A stretch of 58,879 bases of DNA. It comes from Helicobacter saguini (GTDB lineage Bacteria > Campylobacterota > Campylobacteria > Campylobacterales > Helicobacteraceae). Made by a program: the position numbers and the translations under genes. Numbering within the stretch: position 1 is the stretch's first letter; the number at the start of each line of letters is the position of its first letter. This document shows positions 44,455 through 52,569 of this stretch, one piece after another. The notes beneath the pieces are model-generated. The model was not told the DNA's origin, searched no databases, and worked only from the letters and a program-made list of their open reading frames with translations. The stretch lies in assembly GCF_000762875.2 (NCBI RefSeq), contig NZ_JRMP02000018.1, positions 1 to 58,879 on the forward strand. Reading direction: 5' to 3'.

Positions 44455-45624
44455 TTAACTCTCTTGTATAATATTCCAAGATTTAGGATATAGCATTTGC
44501 ATACGCTTTGTTGTGGAGTCGTAGAAAAAGCGTTGTGGGGCGATAATTATATGCTTAGAATCTTTTTTAGATTCTATGTTTTGAATTTCACTTTTTTCTA
44601 AGTTATGAATTTTATAACTTTCTTTAGATTCTATCAAGTATGCAGCCCAAAGGCTAAAGGTAGAATTTGCAATAATTGCATGATTGCAGCTTCGCATTAA
44701 TTCCATATCATTTATAGCATTTCCTTCATCATTATTTTCTACAAATTTAAACTCTAAATTTTGAATAATTTTAGAATCTAAAGTGTTTAAAAACTCGCTC
44801 TTACACCAAGCTATATCATTACTAAAAATGTATATTTTTGGATTATTAATTCTATTTTTTATAATATTTAAGGCTTCATTATAATATATAGAATCTAAAT
44901 TTATATAACGCGAAAATGCTAAATAATCTCCGCGTCTAATATGCAAAAATACGCTATTTGTAGATTCTAAAATCTCATTTTTAAGTCTTTGATTTTCTTT
45001 ATTTAAGCTTCCTTTAAGCCTAAAATCACTAAAAATTTTCCCATTAATACTAATATGCTCCAAGGTTTGAAAAAAGCCAGAAAAAAAAGAAAAATCATTG
45101 AATCTATCGTTATTTTCAAGGCTTTTAGATTCTATAACACTACTTTTAGAATCATTTTGAACTTTAAAATTTTTTAAGTTATTATTTTCATAACTTTTAG
45201 TATTTATATCACGCATTTTTTCATATAACTTTTTATCATCAAAGTTACGAAATTTATAATCTTTAAACCTAAGTGGTCGTGGCAAAATTTTGTTAATTTT
45301 TTGTTTAAAATTATAGAATCTATCATGCTTTGCAAAAAATTCTTTTTCATTAAAATCCTTTAGCAAAGGCAAATCTAAGTCATAAGATGCAATTTCTAAG
45401 TTGCGAATAGTTTTTATATTTTTACTAGATTCTGTAATATTAGATTCTATATTATTAGTATTTTTAGAACTTTTTGTAAAATTAATTACAGGATTTGTAT
45501 TTTTAGAATCATTATACCAACTCGCATCAAGGGCGACTTTATAGCCCAAAGATTCCAACTTTTTAGCAAATGCGTATTGAAACATTTGATTACCAAGTCC
45601 GCCATCAAGCCGCACAACTAACAT
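44455..45624 (-). CDS. alpha-1,2-fucosyltransferase (glycosyltransferase family 11)
   Basis: GT11 enzymes add fucose in alpha-1,2 linkage to galactose; in H. pylori (futC) this makes Lewis-type O-antigens. The N-terminus 'VVRLDGGLGNQMFQYAFAKK' and the GDP-fucose motif 'HIRRGDY' (~227-233) are diagnostic, as is 'IANSTFSLWAAYL'. At 389 residues it is longer than ~300; the excess is two repeat-coded inserts at about residues 45-75 and 145-172. Unlike H. pylori futC I see no poly-C slippage tract, so phase variation by that route is not evident. The acceptor sugar cannot be deduced. Confidence 0.88.
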   Translation of the reverse strand: MLVVRLDGGLGNQMFQYAFAKKLESLGYKVALDASWYNDSKNTNPVINFTKSSKNTNNIESNITESSKNIKTIRNLEIASYDLDLPLLKDFNEKEFFAKHDRFYNFKQKINKILPRPLRFKDYKFRNFDDKKLYEKMRDINTKSYENNNLKNFKVQNDSKSSVIESKSLENNDRFNDFSFFSGFFQTLEHISINGKIFSDFRLKGSLNKENQRLKNEILESTNSVFLHIRRGDYLAFSRYINLDSIYYNEALNIIKNRINNPKIYIFSNDIAWCKSEFLNTLDSKIIQNLEFKFVENNDEGNAINDMELMRSCNHAIIANSTFSLWAAYLIESKESYKIHNLEKSEIQNIESKKDSKHIIIAPQRFFYDSTTKRMQMLYPKSWNIIQES

Positions 45625-45744
45625 TCACGCCCTTTAAAAGTTAAAATTTTGCAGAATCTTAACATAAGATTTTAATTGATTAAATTCTTATAAAAAAAAT
45701 ATTTAAAAAAGTTTATTTTAAGCTAAATTTAATCTTAGATTCTA

Positions 45745-45750
45745 TATAAT
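45745..45750 (+). promoter_or_regulatory. -10 box (TATAAT) of tRNA-Phe
   Basis: TATAAT in the context TTCTATATAATAACAC ends 28 bases before the mature tRNA, consistent with a short 5' leader. The overlapping TAGATTCTA repeat supplies part of the spacer. Confidence 0.6.
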
Positions 45751-45778
45751 AACACTTTTTTGAATCTCCGTATATTTT

Positions 45779-45854
45779 GGCTCGATAGCTCAGTCGGTAG
45801 AGCAAAGGACTGAAAATCCTTGTGTCGGCAGTTCGATTCTGCCTCGAGCCACCA
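45779..45854 (+). tRNA. tRNA-Phe (anticodon GAA)
   Basis: The 76-nt sequence folds as a standard cloverleaf: acceptor GGCTCGA pairs with TCGAGCC, D-arm GCTC-AGTCGGTA-GAGC, anticodon stem GGACT-GAAAATC with anticodon GAA, and T-arm GGCAG-TTCGATT-CTGCC. CCA is encoded at the 3' end. Confidence 0.97.
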
Positions 45855-45864
45855 TTTAAACTCG

Positions 45865-46554
45865 TTATTTAGAATCTTTTTTACTATCTTTCACATAATC
45901 CTCAATTCGAACGTTAAAATTTGCTGAATCTAGCAGTTTAAATTCCTTGCACGAGCTAGATTCGCCTAGCTCACAGCCGCGTTTAAAAAGCTGCATTGCC
46001 TTCAAACGATTATTTGCGCGATACATTTTCCCTAGCTCAAAACACGAAGCTGCATCGCCATTTAGACAGCTATCATTTAAAATTCGCCGCGCCTTTGGCT
46101 CATTCGCCTTAACGCCCACGCCATCCGCATACATCAAGCCCATCGCCCTGCACGCCGACAAGTAGCCAAAATGGCAGCCCAAGTTGTATCGCATCATCGC
46201 CCCCTTAAAATCGCCCAAATGCTCCATCACATTTCCTAGCTCAAAGCACGCCTGCAAAATGTCCGCCCCACACGCCTTTTCATAATACGCAATAGAATCT
46301 TGCAACTTCCCCGCTTTCACAAAAATCTGTGCCACGCCAAGACACGCCATTTTCTCACACTCATCCACGCTTAAAATGTCGCTATTTGCGAGATTTTCAC
46401 AGGCTCTCACATCATTTTCCACACACGCATAAAACTGCTCTTTTTGAATCTTAGAATCCACAAACTGCTTAGAATCCGCACTATATCCGCCCTTTGTAAG
46501 CTCGATAGCACTCAGCTCAACAACACACAAAAAAATAAAAATCAAAACACGCAT
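45865..46554 (-). CDS. Sel1-like repeat, cysteine-rich secreted protein (Hcp type)
   Basis: I start at 46554 (MRVLIFIFLCVVELSA), which is a signal peptide; the six-residue upstream extension adds nothing. The mature part has about four Sel1 repeats ('ACFELGNVMEHLGDFKGAM', 'ACRAMGLMYADGVGVKANE', 'SCFELGKMYRANNRLKAM') with regularly spaced Cys residues, as in the disulfide-bridged Helicobacter cysteine-rich proteins. These are secreted or periplasmic and immunogenic in H. pylori. Function otherwise unknown. The C-terminus ends in Lys-Asp-Ser-Lys from a repeat copy. Confidence 0.85.
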   Translation of the reverse strand: MRVLIFIFLCVVELSAIELTKGGYSADSKQFVDSKIQKEQFYACVENDVRACENLANSDILSVDECEKMACLGVAQIFVKAGKLQDSIAYYEKACGADILQACFELGNVMEHLGDFKGAMMRYNLGCHFGYLSACRAMGLMYADGVGVKANEPKARRILNDSCLNGDAASCFELGKMYRANNRLKAMQLFKRGCELGESSSCKEFKLLDSANFNVRIEDYVKDSKKDSK

Positions 46555-46690
46555 AACTTCAACCAAAAACAAGATTCTAAACGTATTATAATATTTTTTT
46601 TATTACAAAAGGTTTATAGTGTTAAGCTAATATTTTATGATATAATAACACTAAAAGTTTTAAAAGATTCCACAATTTAAAGGGTTTAAG

Positions 46691-47614
46691 ATGTCAAAAA
46701 GTTTATATAAGACACTCAATGTTAGCGAAAATGCAAGCGCGGATGAAATCAAAAAAGCCTACCGAAAGCTCGCGCGTCAATATCACCCAGATATTAATAA
46801 GACGCCAGAAGCGGAGGCGAAATTTAAGGAAATTAACGCTGCTTATGAGATTTTGAGTGACGAGAAAAAAAAGAAAGAATACGATACCTACGGCGATAGT
46901 ATGTTTAATGGGCAAAATTTTAGCGACTTTTCACGCGGATTTGGCAGCCAAAGCGATTTAAATGATATTTTAAATAGCATTTTTGGGCGTAGTGGGGGCT
47001 TTAATCGCTCCAGCCGCACGCGTAGCAGTGGAGGATTTGGCGGATTTGATAGCTTTTTTGGCGGCGGTATGGGCGGAAATAGCGGCTTTGGCGGCTTTGG
47101 CGGCGAGGATATTGATTTAGATATTAAAGCGACTACTAGCATTCCGCTTAAGACGGCGTTACTTGGTGGGACTATTCAGCTAAATTTGAATAATTCCACT
47201 TTTGAGCTAAAGATTCCACAGGGGGTCACAAGTGGGACAAAACTGCGTGCCAAAGGCAAAGGACGCAAGTTGCAAGGGATGCAAGGGGATGCCATTATCG
47301 AGATTAAAATCGCTCCTATGGAGGGCTTCGAAATCGATGGGCTAAATCTTATCCAAGATGTGGAAGTGCCGCTAAAATATATGCTTTTTGGTGGGACATG
47401 CGAGATTGAGACCTTGGCAAAAAAGGTTAGCATAAAGATTCCACAAAATATGCAAAATGGCAAGAAAATGCGACTGCCAGAAATGGGCTTTAGGGATTTA
47501 AAAAGTGGGAAAAAGGGCGATATAATCTTGCGAGTGAATGCAAAACTGCCCGATTCTACGAAGTTTAGTAAGGAATTAAGGGAGCTACTGCAAAAAGAGC
47601 TACCACAATATTAA
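46691..47614 (+). CDS. cbpA: DnaJ-class co-chaperone CbpA
   Basis: The J domain (residues 1-~70) has the essential HPD at 32-34 ('[12 protein letters not shown]') and stimulates DnaK ATPase. A Gly/Phe/Ser-rich stretch (~78-135, with '[15 protein letters not shown]') follows, then two beta-sandwich substrate-binding domains without the Cys zinc motifs of DnaJ. Length 307 fits CbpA. It stands alone; hspR, its neighbour in H. pylori, is not seen. Confidence 0.92.
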   Translation: MSKSLYKTLNVSENASADEIKKAYRKLARQYHPDINKTPEAEAKFKEINAAYEILSDEKKKKEYDTYGDSMFNGQNFSDFSRGFGSQSDLNDILNSIFGRSGGFNRSSRTRSSGGFGGFDSFFGGGMGGNSGFGGFGGEDIDLDIKATTSIPLKTALLGGTIQLNLNNSTFELKIPQGVTSGTKLRAKGKGRKLQGMQGDAIIEIKIAPMEGFEIDGLNLIQDVEVPLKYMLFGGTCEIETLAKKVSIKIPQNMQNGKKMRLPEMGFRDLKSGKKGDIILRVNAKLPDSTKFSKELRELLQKELPQY

Positions 47615-47684
47615 GAAAATCACAGAATCTAAACATTTTAATGCTACAATTTCGCTTATTTTTATAGAATCTAAAGGTAAAAAT

Positions 47685-48152
47685 ATGAAAATTATCGAAG
47701 GAAAAATCGCCCTTAGTGGTAGTGAGCGGATTGCGATTTTGTGTTCGCGGTTTAATAGTATGGTGACTGATAGGCTTATTGAGGGGGCGAGTGATTGCTA
47801 CTTGCGACATGGTGGTAAGAGTGAGAATCTTAGCGTGATAAAGGTCCCGGGCGCATTTGAGCTGCCTTTTGTGCTTGAGAAGATTCTAAGTAATAGCGAC
47901 TTTGATGGTGTGTGTGTCTTGGGTGCGATTATCCGCGGTGGGACGCCGCATTTTGATTATGTAGCAGCAGAGGCGACTAAGGGCGTAGCAAATGTGACTT
48001 TGAAATATGGCGGCGCGGTAAGCTTTGGCATTTTGACGACTGATAGCATAGAGCAAGCACTTGATAGAGCGGGGCTAAAGGTTGGTAATAAGGGCTTTGA
48101 GGCGATGAGTAGTTTGATTGAGCTGCTTGATGTGTATCGGCAGCTTGATTAG
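47685..48152 (+). CDS. ribH: 6,7-dimethyl-8-ribityllumazine synthase
   Basis: RibH condenses the ribityl-amino-pyrimidine with dihydroxybutanone phosphate in riboflavin synthesis, forming a 60-mer or pentamers. Typical segments are '[20 protein letters not shown]', '[15 protein letters not shown]', '[19 protein letters not shown]' (catalytic His) and '[18 protein letters not shown]'. Length 155 is normal. It precedes nusB by 44 bases, the same pair as in H. pylori. Confidence 0.95.
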   Translation: MKIIEGKIALSGSERIAILCSRFNSMVTDRLIEGASDCYLRHGGKSENLSVIKVPGAFELPFVLEKILSNSDFDGVCVLGAIIRGGTPHFDYVAAEATKGVANVTLKYGGAVSFGILTTDSIEQALDRAGLKVGNKGFEAMSSLIELLDVYRQLD

Positions 48153-48196
48153 ATTTTAAGGATTCTATAACATTTTCAAGACAGAAAGGGCAGAAA

Positions 48197-48856
48197 ATGG
48201 CGACACGAACGCAAGCGCGCGAAGCCGTGATACAGCTACTTTACGCGCGTGAGATGGGTTGTGATAGTATGGAAAAGCTAAGTGAGATTGTGCTAGATGA
48301 TTTTAAGCTAAAGGATAAGCATGGCGAGTTTGCGATGAGCCTGTATCACGGCGTTTTGGAGCGTGAGAAGATTTTGGTGCAGGTTATGGCTAGTTTTTTG
48401 AAAAGCTGGGATATTACGCGGCTTGGCGTGGTTGAGAAATGCGTGCTAATGCTTGGAATCTATGAGCTTTTGGAGAGCAATTTGGATAATGCGGTAGTGA
48501 TAAATGAGGCAATTGAGCTAACGCGCACATTTAATGTCGGCGATGCTGCAAAGCTTGTAAATGGCGTGCTAGATTCTATATCTAAGAAAAGCGCGGATGA
48601 AATCGCTGATATGATAGAATCTACTAGCAAGATTAAGTCGATTGACACGCGCTTGTTTATTGAGATTGTGAGTGATGAGCGCACAAAAAAGGTTGAGAAA
48701 TCTCATAGCAAAAAGCCATACAAGGCAAGGGATAGGAAAGATTCTAAAAATACACGAGACTCTAAAAAGGATAAATTACACAAGAAGAAAAACTCTAGAG
48801 ATAGTAATAACACACAAAAAATAAAAAAAGGTTTTATGAAAAATAAGAAAACTTAA
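48197..48856 (+). CDS. nusB: transcription antitermination factor NusB with basic C-terminal extension
   Basis: NusB binds boxA RNA with NusE in rRNA antitermination. The core (residues 1-~140) is standard: 'ATRTQAREAVIQLLYAREMG', 'DITRLGVVEKCVLMLGIYEL', 'VINEAIELTRTF', 'VNGVLDSI'. The protein is 219 residues; residues ~150-219 are an extra Lys/Arg/Ser-rich tail ('SHSKKPYKARDRKDSKNTRD') largely encoded by short repeats. The tail could add nonspecific RNA affinity or be neutral. The ribosome-binding site is AGAAAGGG. Confidence 0.92.
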   Translation: MATRTQAREAVIQLLYAREMGCDSMEKLSEIVLDDFKLKDKHGEFAMSLYHGVLEREKILVQVMASFLKSWDITRLGVVEKCVLMLGIYELLESNLDNAVVINEAIELTRTFNVGDAAKLVNGVLDSISKKSADEIADMIESTSKIKSIDTRLFIEIVSDERTKKVEKSHSKKPYKARDRKDSKNTRDSKKDKLHKKKNSRDSNNTQKIKKGFMKNKKT

Positions 48857-48898
48857 ATCCTTAAAAACTTACAAATTTCATAACTTTAAAGGAAAAAA

Positions 48899-49711
48899 AT
48901 GCGTGTTTTTACTGATAGTAAAATCCTAACTTTTATCACAAAATATTTTAAATTAGCATTTAACGATTTAAAACGACCGCAAATGATATTTTTAAGCCTT
49001 TTGCCTGTGGGTTTGTCGCTTGTAATTTGGGCGATTTTTTTTATTTTTTCAATCACAAATTTTAGTTTTTATATCGGGCAGTTCCCTAACATTTGGGTTG
49101 ATTATGCTATGAATTTTGAAACTTTTTTCGCAAAAATATCGTATTATTTGCTGTATTTTTTTGCGATAGTTACGATGATTTTTTATGGAATCATCATTTT
49201 TGGCGTGTGCAATGTGCTGATTTCTGCGTGCCTTGCGCCATTTGTCGTCTCTTTTGTGCATAAAAATCACTATGCTTTTCCGCCCTTAAACCCGCCAAAT
49301 TTTATAGAATCTATCAAAATTTCAAGCCTAATTTTGTTTAAAACATTCATTCCATTTGCCCTGTGGAGCGCTCTTTGCTACCTTTTAAGCTTTGTTGGGC
49401 TAGGCTTTATCGGGCTAATTTTAAGCATTTTTGTGTATTTTCGCTTTTTTAGTGTGAATCTAAATTATGAAATCGCCCTAAACATAATGCCGCTAAATGC
49501 CGCACGTGACATCATTTCAAACTACAAGATTCCATTATCCACGCTAAATTTATTGATATTCATTCCGCTATACATTCCCATTTTAAATCTCTTTTTGCTA
49601 GTGTGGCAAATGCTGATAATCACGCACTTTTTACTTGAAATGCACACGCTAGAATATATGATAAACCACACAGAAGATGTCATAGAAATACAATCAAAGG
49701 TGGTGGAATGA
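48899..49711 (+). CDS. EI24/CysZ-like membrane protein
   Basis: Five to six membrane segments in 270 residues and the pattern 'YMNFETFFAKISYYLLYFF'-like long helices with a C-terminal 'LLEMHTLEYM' fit the EI24 domain family (CysZ relatives). Campylobacterota proteins of this family are of unknown function; CysZ itself transports sulfate. AAAGGAAAAAA precedes the ATG. Its stop overlaps the next gene's ATG by four bases (ATGA). Confidence 0.75.
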   Translation: MRVFTDSKILTFITKYFKLAFNDLKRPQMIFLSLLPVGLSLVIWAIFFIFSITNFSFYIGQFPNIWVDYAMNFETFFAKISYYLLYFFAIVTMIFYGIIIFGVCNVLISACLAPFVVSFVHKNHYAFPPLNPPNFIESIKISSLILFKTFIPFALWSALCYLLSFVGLGFIGLILSIFVYFRFFSVNLNYEIALNIMPLNAARDIISNYKIPLSTLNLLIFIPLYIPILNLFLLVWQMLIITHFLLEMHTLEYMINHTEDVIEIQSKVVE

Positions 49712-50805
49712 GTTATAAAAAATCTAAAAAAAATAATAGTAAAGTTATAGAATCTAAAAGGAGGAAAAATTTAAAGTTAGATACTAAACGTGCCTTGAAA
49801 GATTCTAAGTTCGCGGGAAGAGATTCTAAGTTTGTGGCAAAAGATTCTAAAGGCGTAATTAAAGATTCTAAAGGTGCAATTAAAGATTCTAAAAGCCCTT
49901 TTAAAGATACTAAAAAATCTATGCGAGATTCTAAAAAAATAATTTCAAATAAGCTAATTAAAAATAATAAAAGTTCTAATATTAATAAGTTAGAATCTAA
50001 TATAAAAAATGGAGAAAAAGCCTTTATTTTACTAGCTAGACAGGAAAATATTTCGCTAAATCACGCAAAAAGGCTAATTGATAGTGGCGTGGTGAGTGTG
50101 AAGAATGAACGTGTGATGATTGCCCGGGCTCTAATGCCGCAAAATACGCGATTTCATATTATAGAATCTAGCTTTGAAATTGTGTTTGAGGATAGCGATT
50201 TGCTTATTCTTGATAAGGGCGTGGGCGTTGAGAGTTATGCCTTAGAGACACGTTTCAAGCCTTTTAGACTAATAAATCGGCTTGATAGGGATACAAGTGG
50301 GCTAATTTTTTTGGCAAAAAATGATGGAATTCGTAACTTAGCCATTAAAGAATTTAAGGCAAGAAATGTTGAAAAAATATATTTGGCGTTGGTTCAGGGT
50401 AAGATTATTGATGAAATAGTTATAAAAAATAGAATTTTAACCAAAAAAGATTCTAAAGCTAGGAGTTTTATAGAATCTAAAAATCCTAAATCTAAACAAG
50501 ATTCTAAAAATCCTAACTTAGATTCTAAAAAATTAGAAAATATAGAATCAAAAGTTGCCATAAGCATAATAAAACCCCTACGTTTAATCGGCGCAAACAC
50601 ATTAGTAGAAGTGCAGATTCTAACCGGGGCAACGCACCAAATACGCGTGCATTTAGCAAGTATAAACCACGCTATTTTGGGCGATGTGATTTATAACAAA
50701 GATTCTAAAATAAAAAAAAGATTAATGCTACACTGCCAAAAAACAACGCTTTTTGGACAAGAATTTGTAAGTAAAATGGATGTGGAAAAAGAATTTGGGA
50801 TTTAA
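49708..50805 (+). CDS. RluA family pseudouridine synthase with repeat-coded extension and insert
   Basis: Pseudouridine synthases isomerise uridine in rRNA or tRNA. The catalytic motif 'RLINRLDRDTSGLIFLAKN' (Asp in the RLDRDTSG core) and 'GATHQIRVHLASINHAILGD' define RluA. An S4-like N-terminal part ('NHAKRLIDSGVVSVKN') is present. The first ~95 residues are a very basic Lys-Asp-Ser-Lys tandem extension (at least eight units), and residues ~245-285 are a second repeat insert between catalytic blocks. The target base is unknown. It overlaps the EI24 gene by four bases. Confidence 0.88.
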   Translation: MSYKKSKKNNSKVIESKRRKNLKLDTKRALKDSKFAGRDSKFVAKDSKGVIKDSKGAIKDSKSPFKDTKKSMRDSKKIISNKLIKNNKSSNINKLESNIKNGEKAFILLARQENISLNHAKRLIDSGVVSVKNERVMIARALMPQNTRFHIIESSFEIVFEDSDLLILDKGVGVESYALETRFKPFRLINRLDRDTSGLIFLAKNDGIRNLAIKEFKARNVEKIYLALVQGKIIDEIVIKNRILTKKDSKARSFIESKNPKSKQDSKNPNLDSKKLENIESKVAISIIKPLRLIGANTLVEVQILTGATHQIRVHLASINHAILGDVIYNKDSKIKKRLMLHCQKTTLFGQEFVSKMDVEKEFGI

Positions 50806-50937
50806 ATATATAATGCTAATATATTCTAGTTTTTATAATAGAAGAACAAAGATAATTATATAATTCATATAATTTTATCAAAGTAAATTATTATTTCGCT
50901 ATCATTCCATTTGTAATTTTTATTTTAAGGAGAAAAT

Positions 50938-51693
50938 ATGTTTTCAAATGTTCGAAAATTTGTGCTAAAAAGTGTGGCTTTAAGTGCGTTTCTAGTGGGT
51001 GTGAGCTTTGCTCACGATGGACATGGCGCACACTGGGGCTATGGCGAGGATAATGGTCCTAAAAACTGGGGCAAACTAGGCTTTGAAACCTGCCAAAAAG
51101 GCAAGTCGCAATCGCCCATTAACATCATCGTAAAGGACACAAAAAAGGGCAAAAATGCGATAAGTTTCGCCTATAAATCAGATTCTAAAGACATTATAAA
51201 TAACGGGCATAGCGTGCAGGTGAATTTTGACAAGCAAGGCAGCATTACTTTCAAAAAAACAAAATACAATCTAGTCCAGCTGCACTTTCACACACCTAGT
51301 GAAAACCAAGTCGATGGCAAGGCTTATCCGCTTGAGATGCACCTAGTGCATGCAAGTAGTGATAATAAATTTGTCGTTGTAGCGGTCTTTTTTGACGAAG
51401 GAAAAGCAAATCCTATCTTGCAAGAAGTCGTAAATACCGCTCCTAGCGAGGTTAATGGCACTAATGCACTGAAAAATTTGAATGTGAGTGCGCTTGTGCC
51501 AAAAAGCCATGCGTATTACACATTTAGCGGGTCGCTTACTACGCCTCCTTGTAGCGAGCAAGTGCAGTTTGTCGTGCTAAAAAATGCCCTTGATGCAAGT
51601 AAAGAGCAAATTGACGCACTTCACGCAATATTGCATGATAACGCAAGAGAGCCTCAGCCGCTAAATGGTCGCGTAGTGGAAAGTGCAGAGTAA
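50938..51693 (+). CDS. alpha-class carbonic anhydrase, periplasmic
   Basis: The enzyme hydrates CO2 to bicarbonate; in Helicobacter the periplasmic alpha type buffers pH and aids acid tolerance. A signal peptide (about residues 1-25, ending near 'GVSFAHDG') precedes the mature enzyme. Zinc ligands are His116, His118 and His135 ('QLHFHTPSEN', 'PLEMHLVHA'). 'SLTTPPCSEQVQFVV' is another family marker. Length 251 is normal. A strong TTAAGGAGAAAAT ribosome-binding site suggests high expression. Confidence 0.95.
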   Translation: MFSNVRKFVLKSVALSAFLVGVSFAHDGHGAHWGYGEDNGPKNWGKLGFETCQKGKSQSPINIIVKDTKKGKNAISFAYKSDSKDIINNGHSVQVNFDKQGSITFKKTKYNLVQLHFHTPSENQVDGKAYPLEMHLVHASSDNKFVVVAVFFDEGKANPILQEVVNTAPSEVNGTNALKNLNVSALVPKSHAYYTFSGSLTTPPCSEQVQFVVLKNALDASKEQIDALHAILHDNAREPQPLNGRVVESAE

Positions 51694-51754
51694 TAAAGGT
51701 TTTATAGAATCTTAAATAACTTGCATGATTCTTAAAATAAAGCAATGATATTTG

Positions 51755-51760
51755 TATAAT
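51755..51760 (+). promoter_or_regulatory. -10 box (TATAAT) upstream of hobA
   Basis: TTTGTATAAT lies immediately before the palindrome at 51765-51791, which would occupy the transcription start region. Confidence 0.55.
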
Positions 51761-51764
51761 TATT

Positions 51765-51791
51765 GTTGAACAAGATAGTATCTTGTCCAAC
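51765..51791. promoter_or_regulatory. 27-bp palindrome at the hobA transcription start (operator or leader hairpin)
   Basis: GTTGAACAAGATA pairs with TATCTTGTCCAAC around a single G with one A/C mismatch. It begins four bases after the -10 box and ends 81 bases before the hobA ATG at 51873. It differs in sequence from the TAGATTCTA family and occurs once in the window. Confidence 0.6.
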
Positions 51792-51872
51792 ATTTCGAAA
51801 ATGCACTCACTACATAGTATCCAAATCCACATATTATCACACTATAATCACACAAAACTTTTAGGGACAAAT

Positions 51873-52421
51873 ATGCAAAGTATAAACGAATGGATGCTAC
51901 ACACATTGCGGCGAGATGCTGAAAGCCTTAGCTCTATGCCCCTGCATTGGCTTGAGATTATGCGGGATACTTGGACGCACCTTGTGATGCGCGCTGTATC
52001 TTTCATTCTTAATGAAGGTAGCTTTTTGATATGCACGGATAGCAAACGTGCGTGGTTTAAGGACTATGTGCTTAGCAAAATTAATGATAAGGACAAAGAG
52101 CGTCCGTTTATCCCAATTTATAATTTTGATAAAAACCTTGAAAATTTGCTAGTAGATGGCGATAATGGCGCACTTAGCGATGTTTTGGGTATGTCGTACA
52201 GGCGTTATGGCTTGTGGTATATCGGCAATAGTGATAATAAAATCGCGCAATTTGCTTTGAGTAATGAGGACTCGCTACTTTGGACGCTTGATGATACTTT
52301 TGAAAATTCTTTTACGCTAAATGCGAAAGATATTAACCTTGATTTTAAGCTTATACAATCTTATAGAATCTTTGAAATGGCAATCTTTGCTGGTATCTTT
52401 GGAGAGTTTGAAGTGGAGTGA
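51873..52421 (+). CDS. hobA: DnaA-binding replication regulator HobA
   Basis: HobA binds DnaA and promotes orisome assembly at oriC in Helicobacter/Campylobacter. I start at 51873 (MQSINEWMLHTLRRD), preceded by TTAGGGACAAAT. Family features are 'FLICTDSKRAWFKDYVLSKI', 'RPFIPIYNFDKNL', 'GLWYIGNSDNKIAQFALSNE' and 'SLLWTLDDTFENSFTL' with 'LDFKLIQSYRIFEMAIFAG' at the end. Length 182 is normal. In H. pylori holB follows; here a FadL-type porin does. Confidence 0.82.
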   Translation: MQSINEWMLHTLRRDAESLSSMPLHWLEIMRDTWTHLVMRAVSFILNEGSFLICTDSKRAWFKDYVLSKINDKDKERPFIPIYNFDKNLENLLVDGDNGALSDVLGMSYRRYGLWYIGNSDNKIAQFALSNEDSLLWTLDDTFENSFTLNAKDINLDFKLIQSYRIFEMAIFAGIFGEFEVE

Positions 52422-52531
52422 ATTTAAAGAACATAAAAAAACTCAATCTACAATAGATAAATTGTCTAAATATTTGTGCTTTATTGCGTGTTAAATTGTA
52501 ATATTTATGTCACTTTCCCTAACTTTTATGC

Positions 52532-52537
52532 TACAAT
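52532..52537 (+). promoter_or_regulatory. extended -10 (TGCTACAAT) before the FadL-type gene
   Basis: TATGCTACAATG is an extended -10 (TG-n-TACAAT). It lies inside the longest possible reading frame (from 52507), which argues that translation begins downstream, at GTG 52570 or ATG 52588. Confidence 0.5.
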
Positions 52538-52569
52538 GTAAGAATCTTTTTAATTTTTGGGGGTGTTTT

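Noticed and set aside
44455-45624. Phase-variable homopolymer in the fucosyltransferase gene
   Set aside because: No poly-C or poly-G tract longer than four to five bases is present, unlike H. pylori futC.
47615-47684. FMN riboswitch before ribH
   Set aside because: Only 70 AT-rich bases separate cbpA and ribH and none of the conserved FMN-aptamer elements is present.
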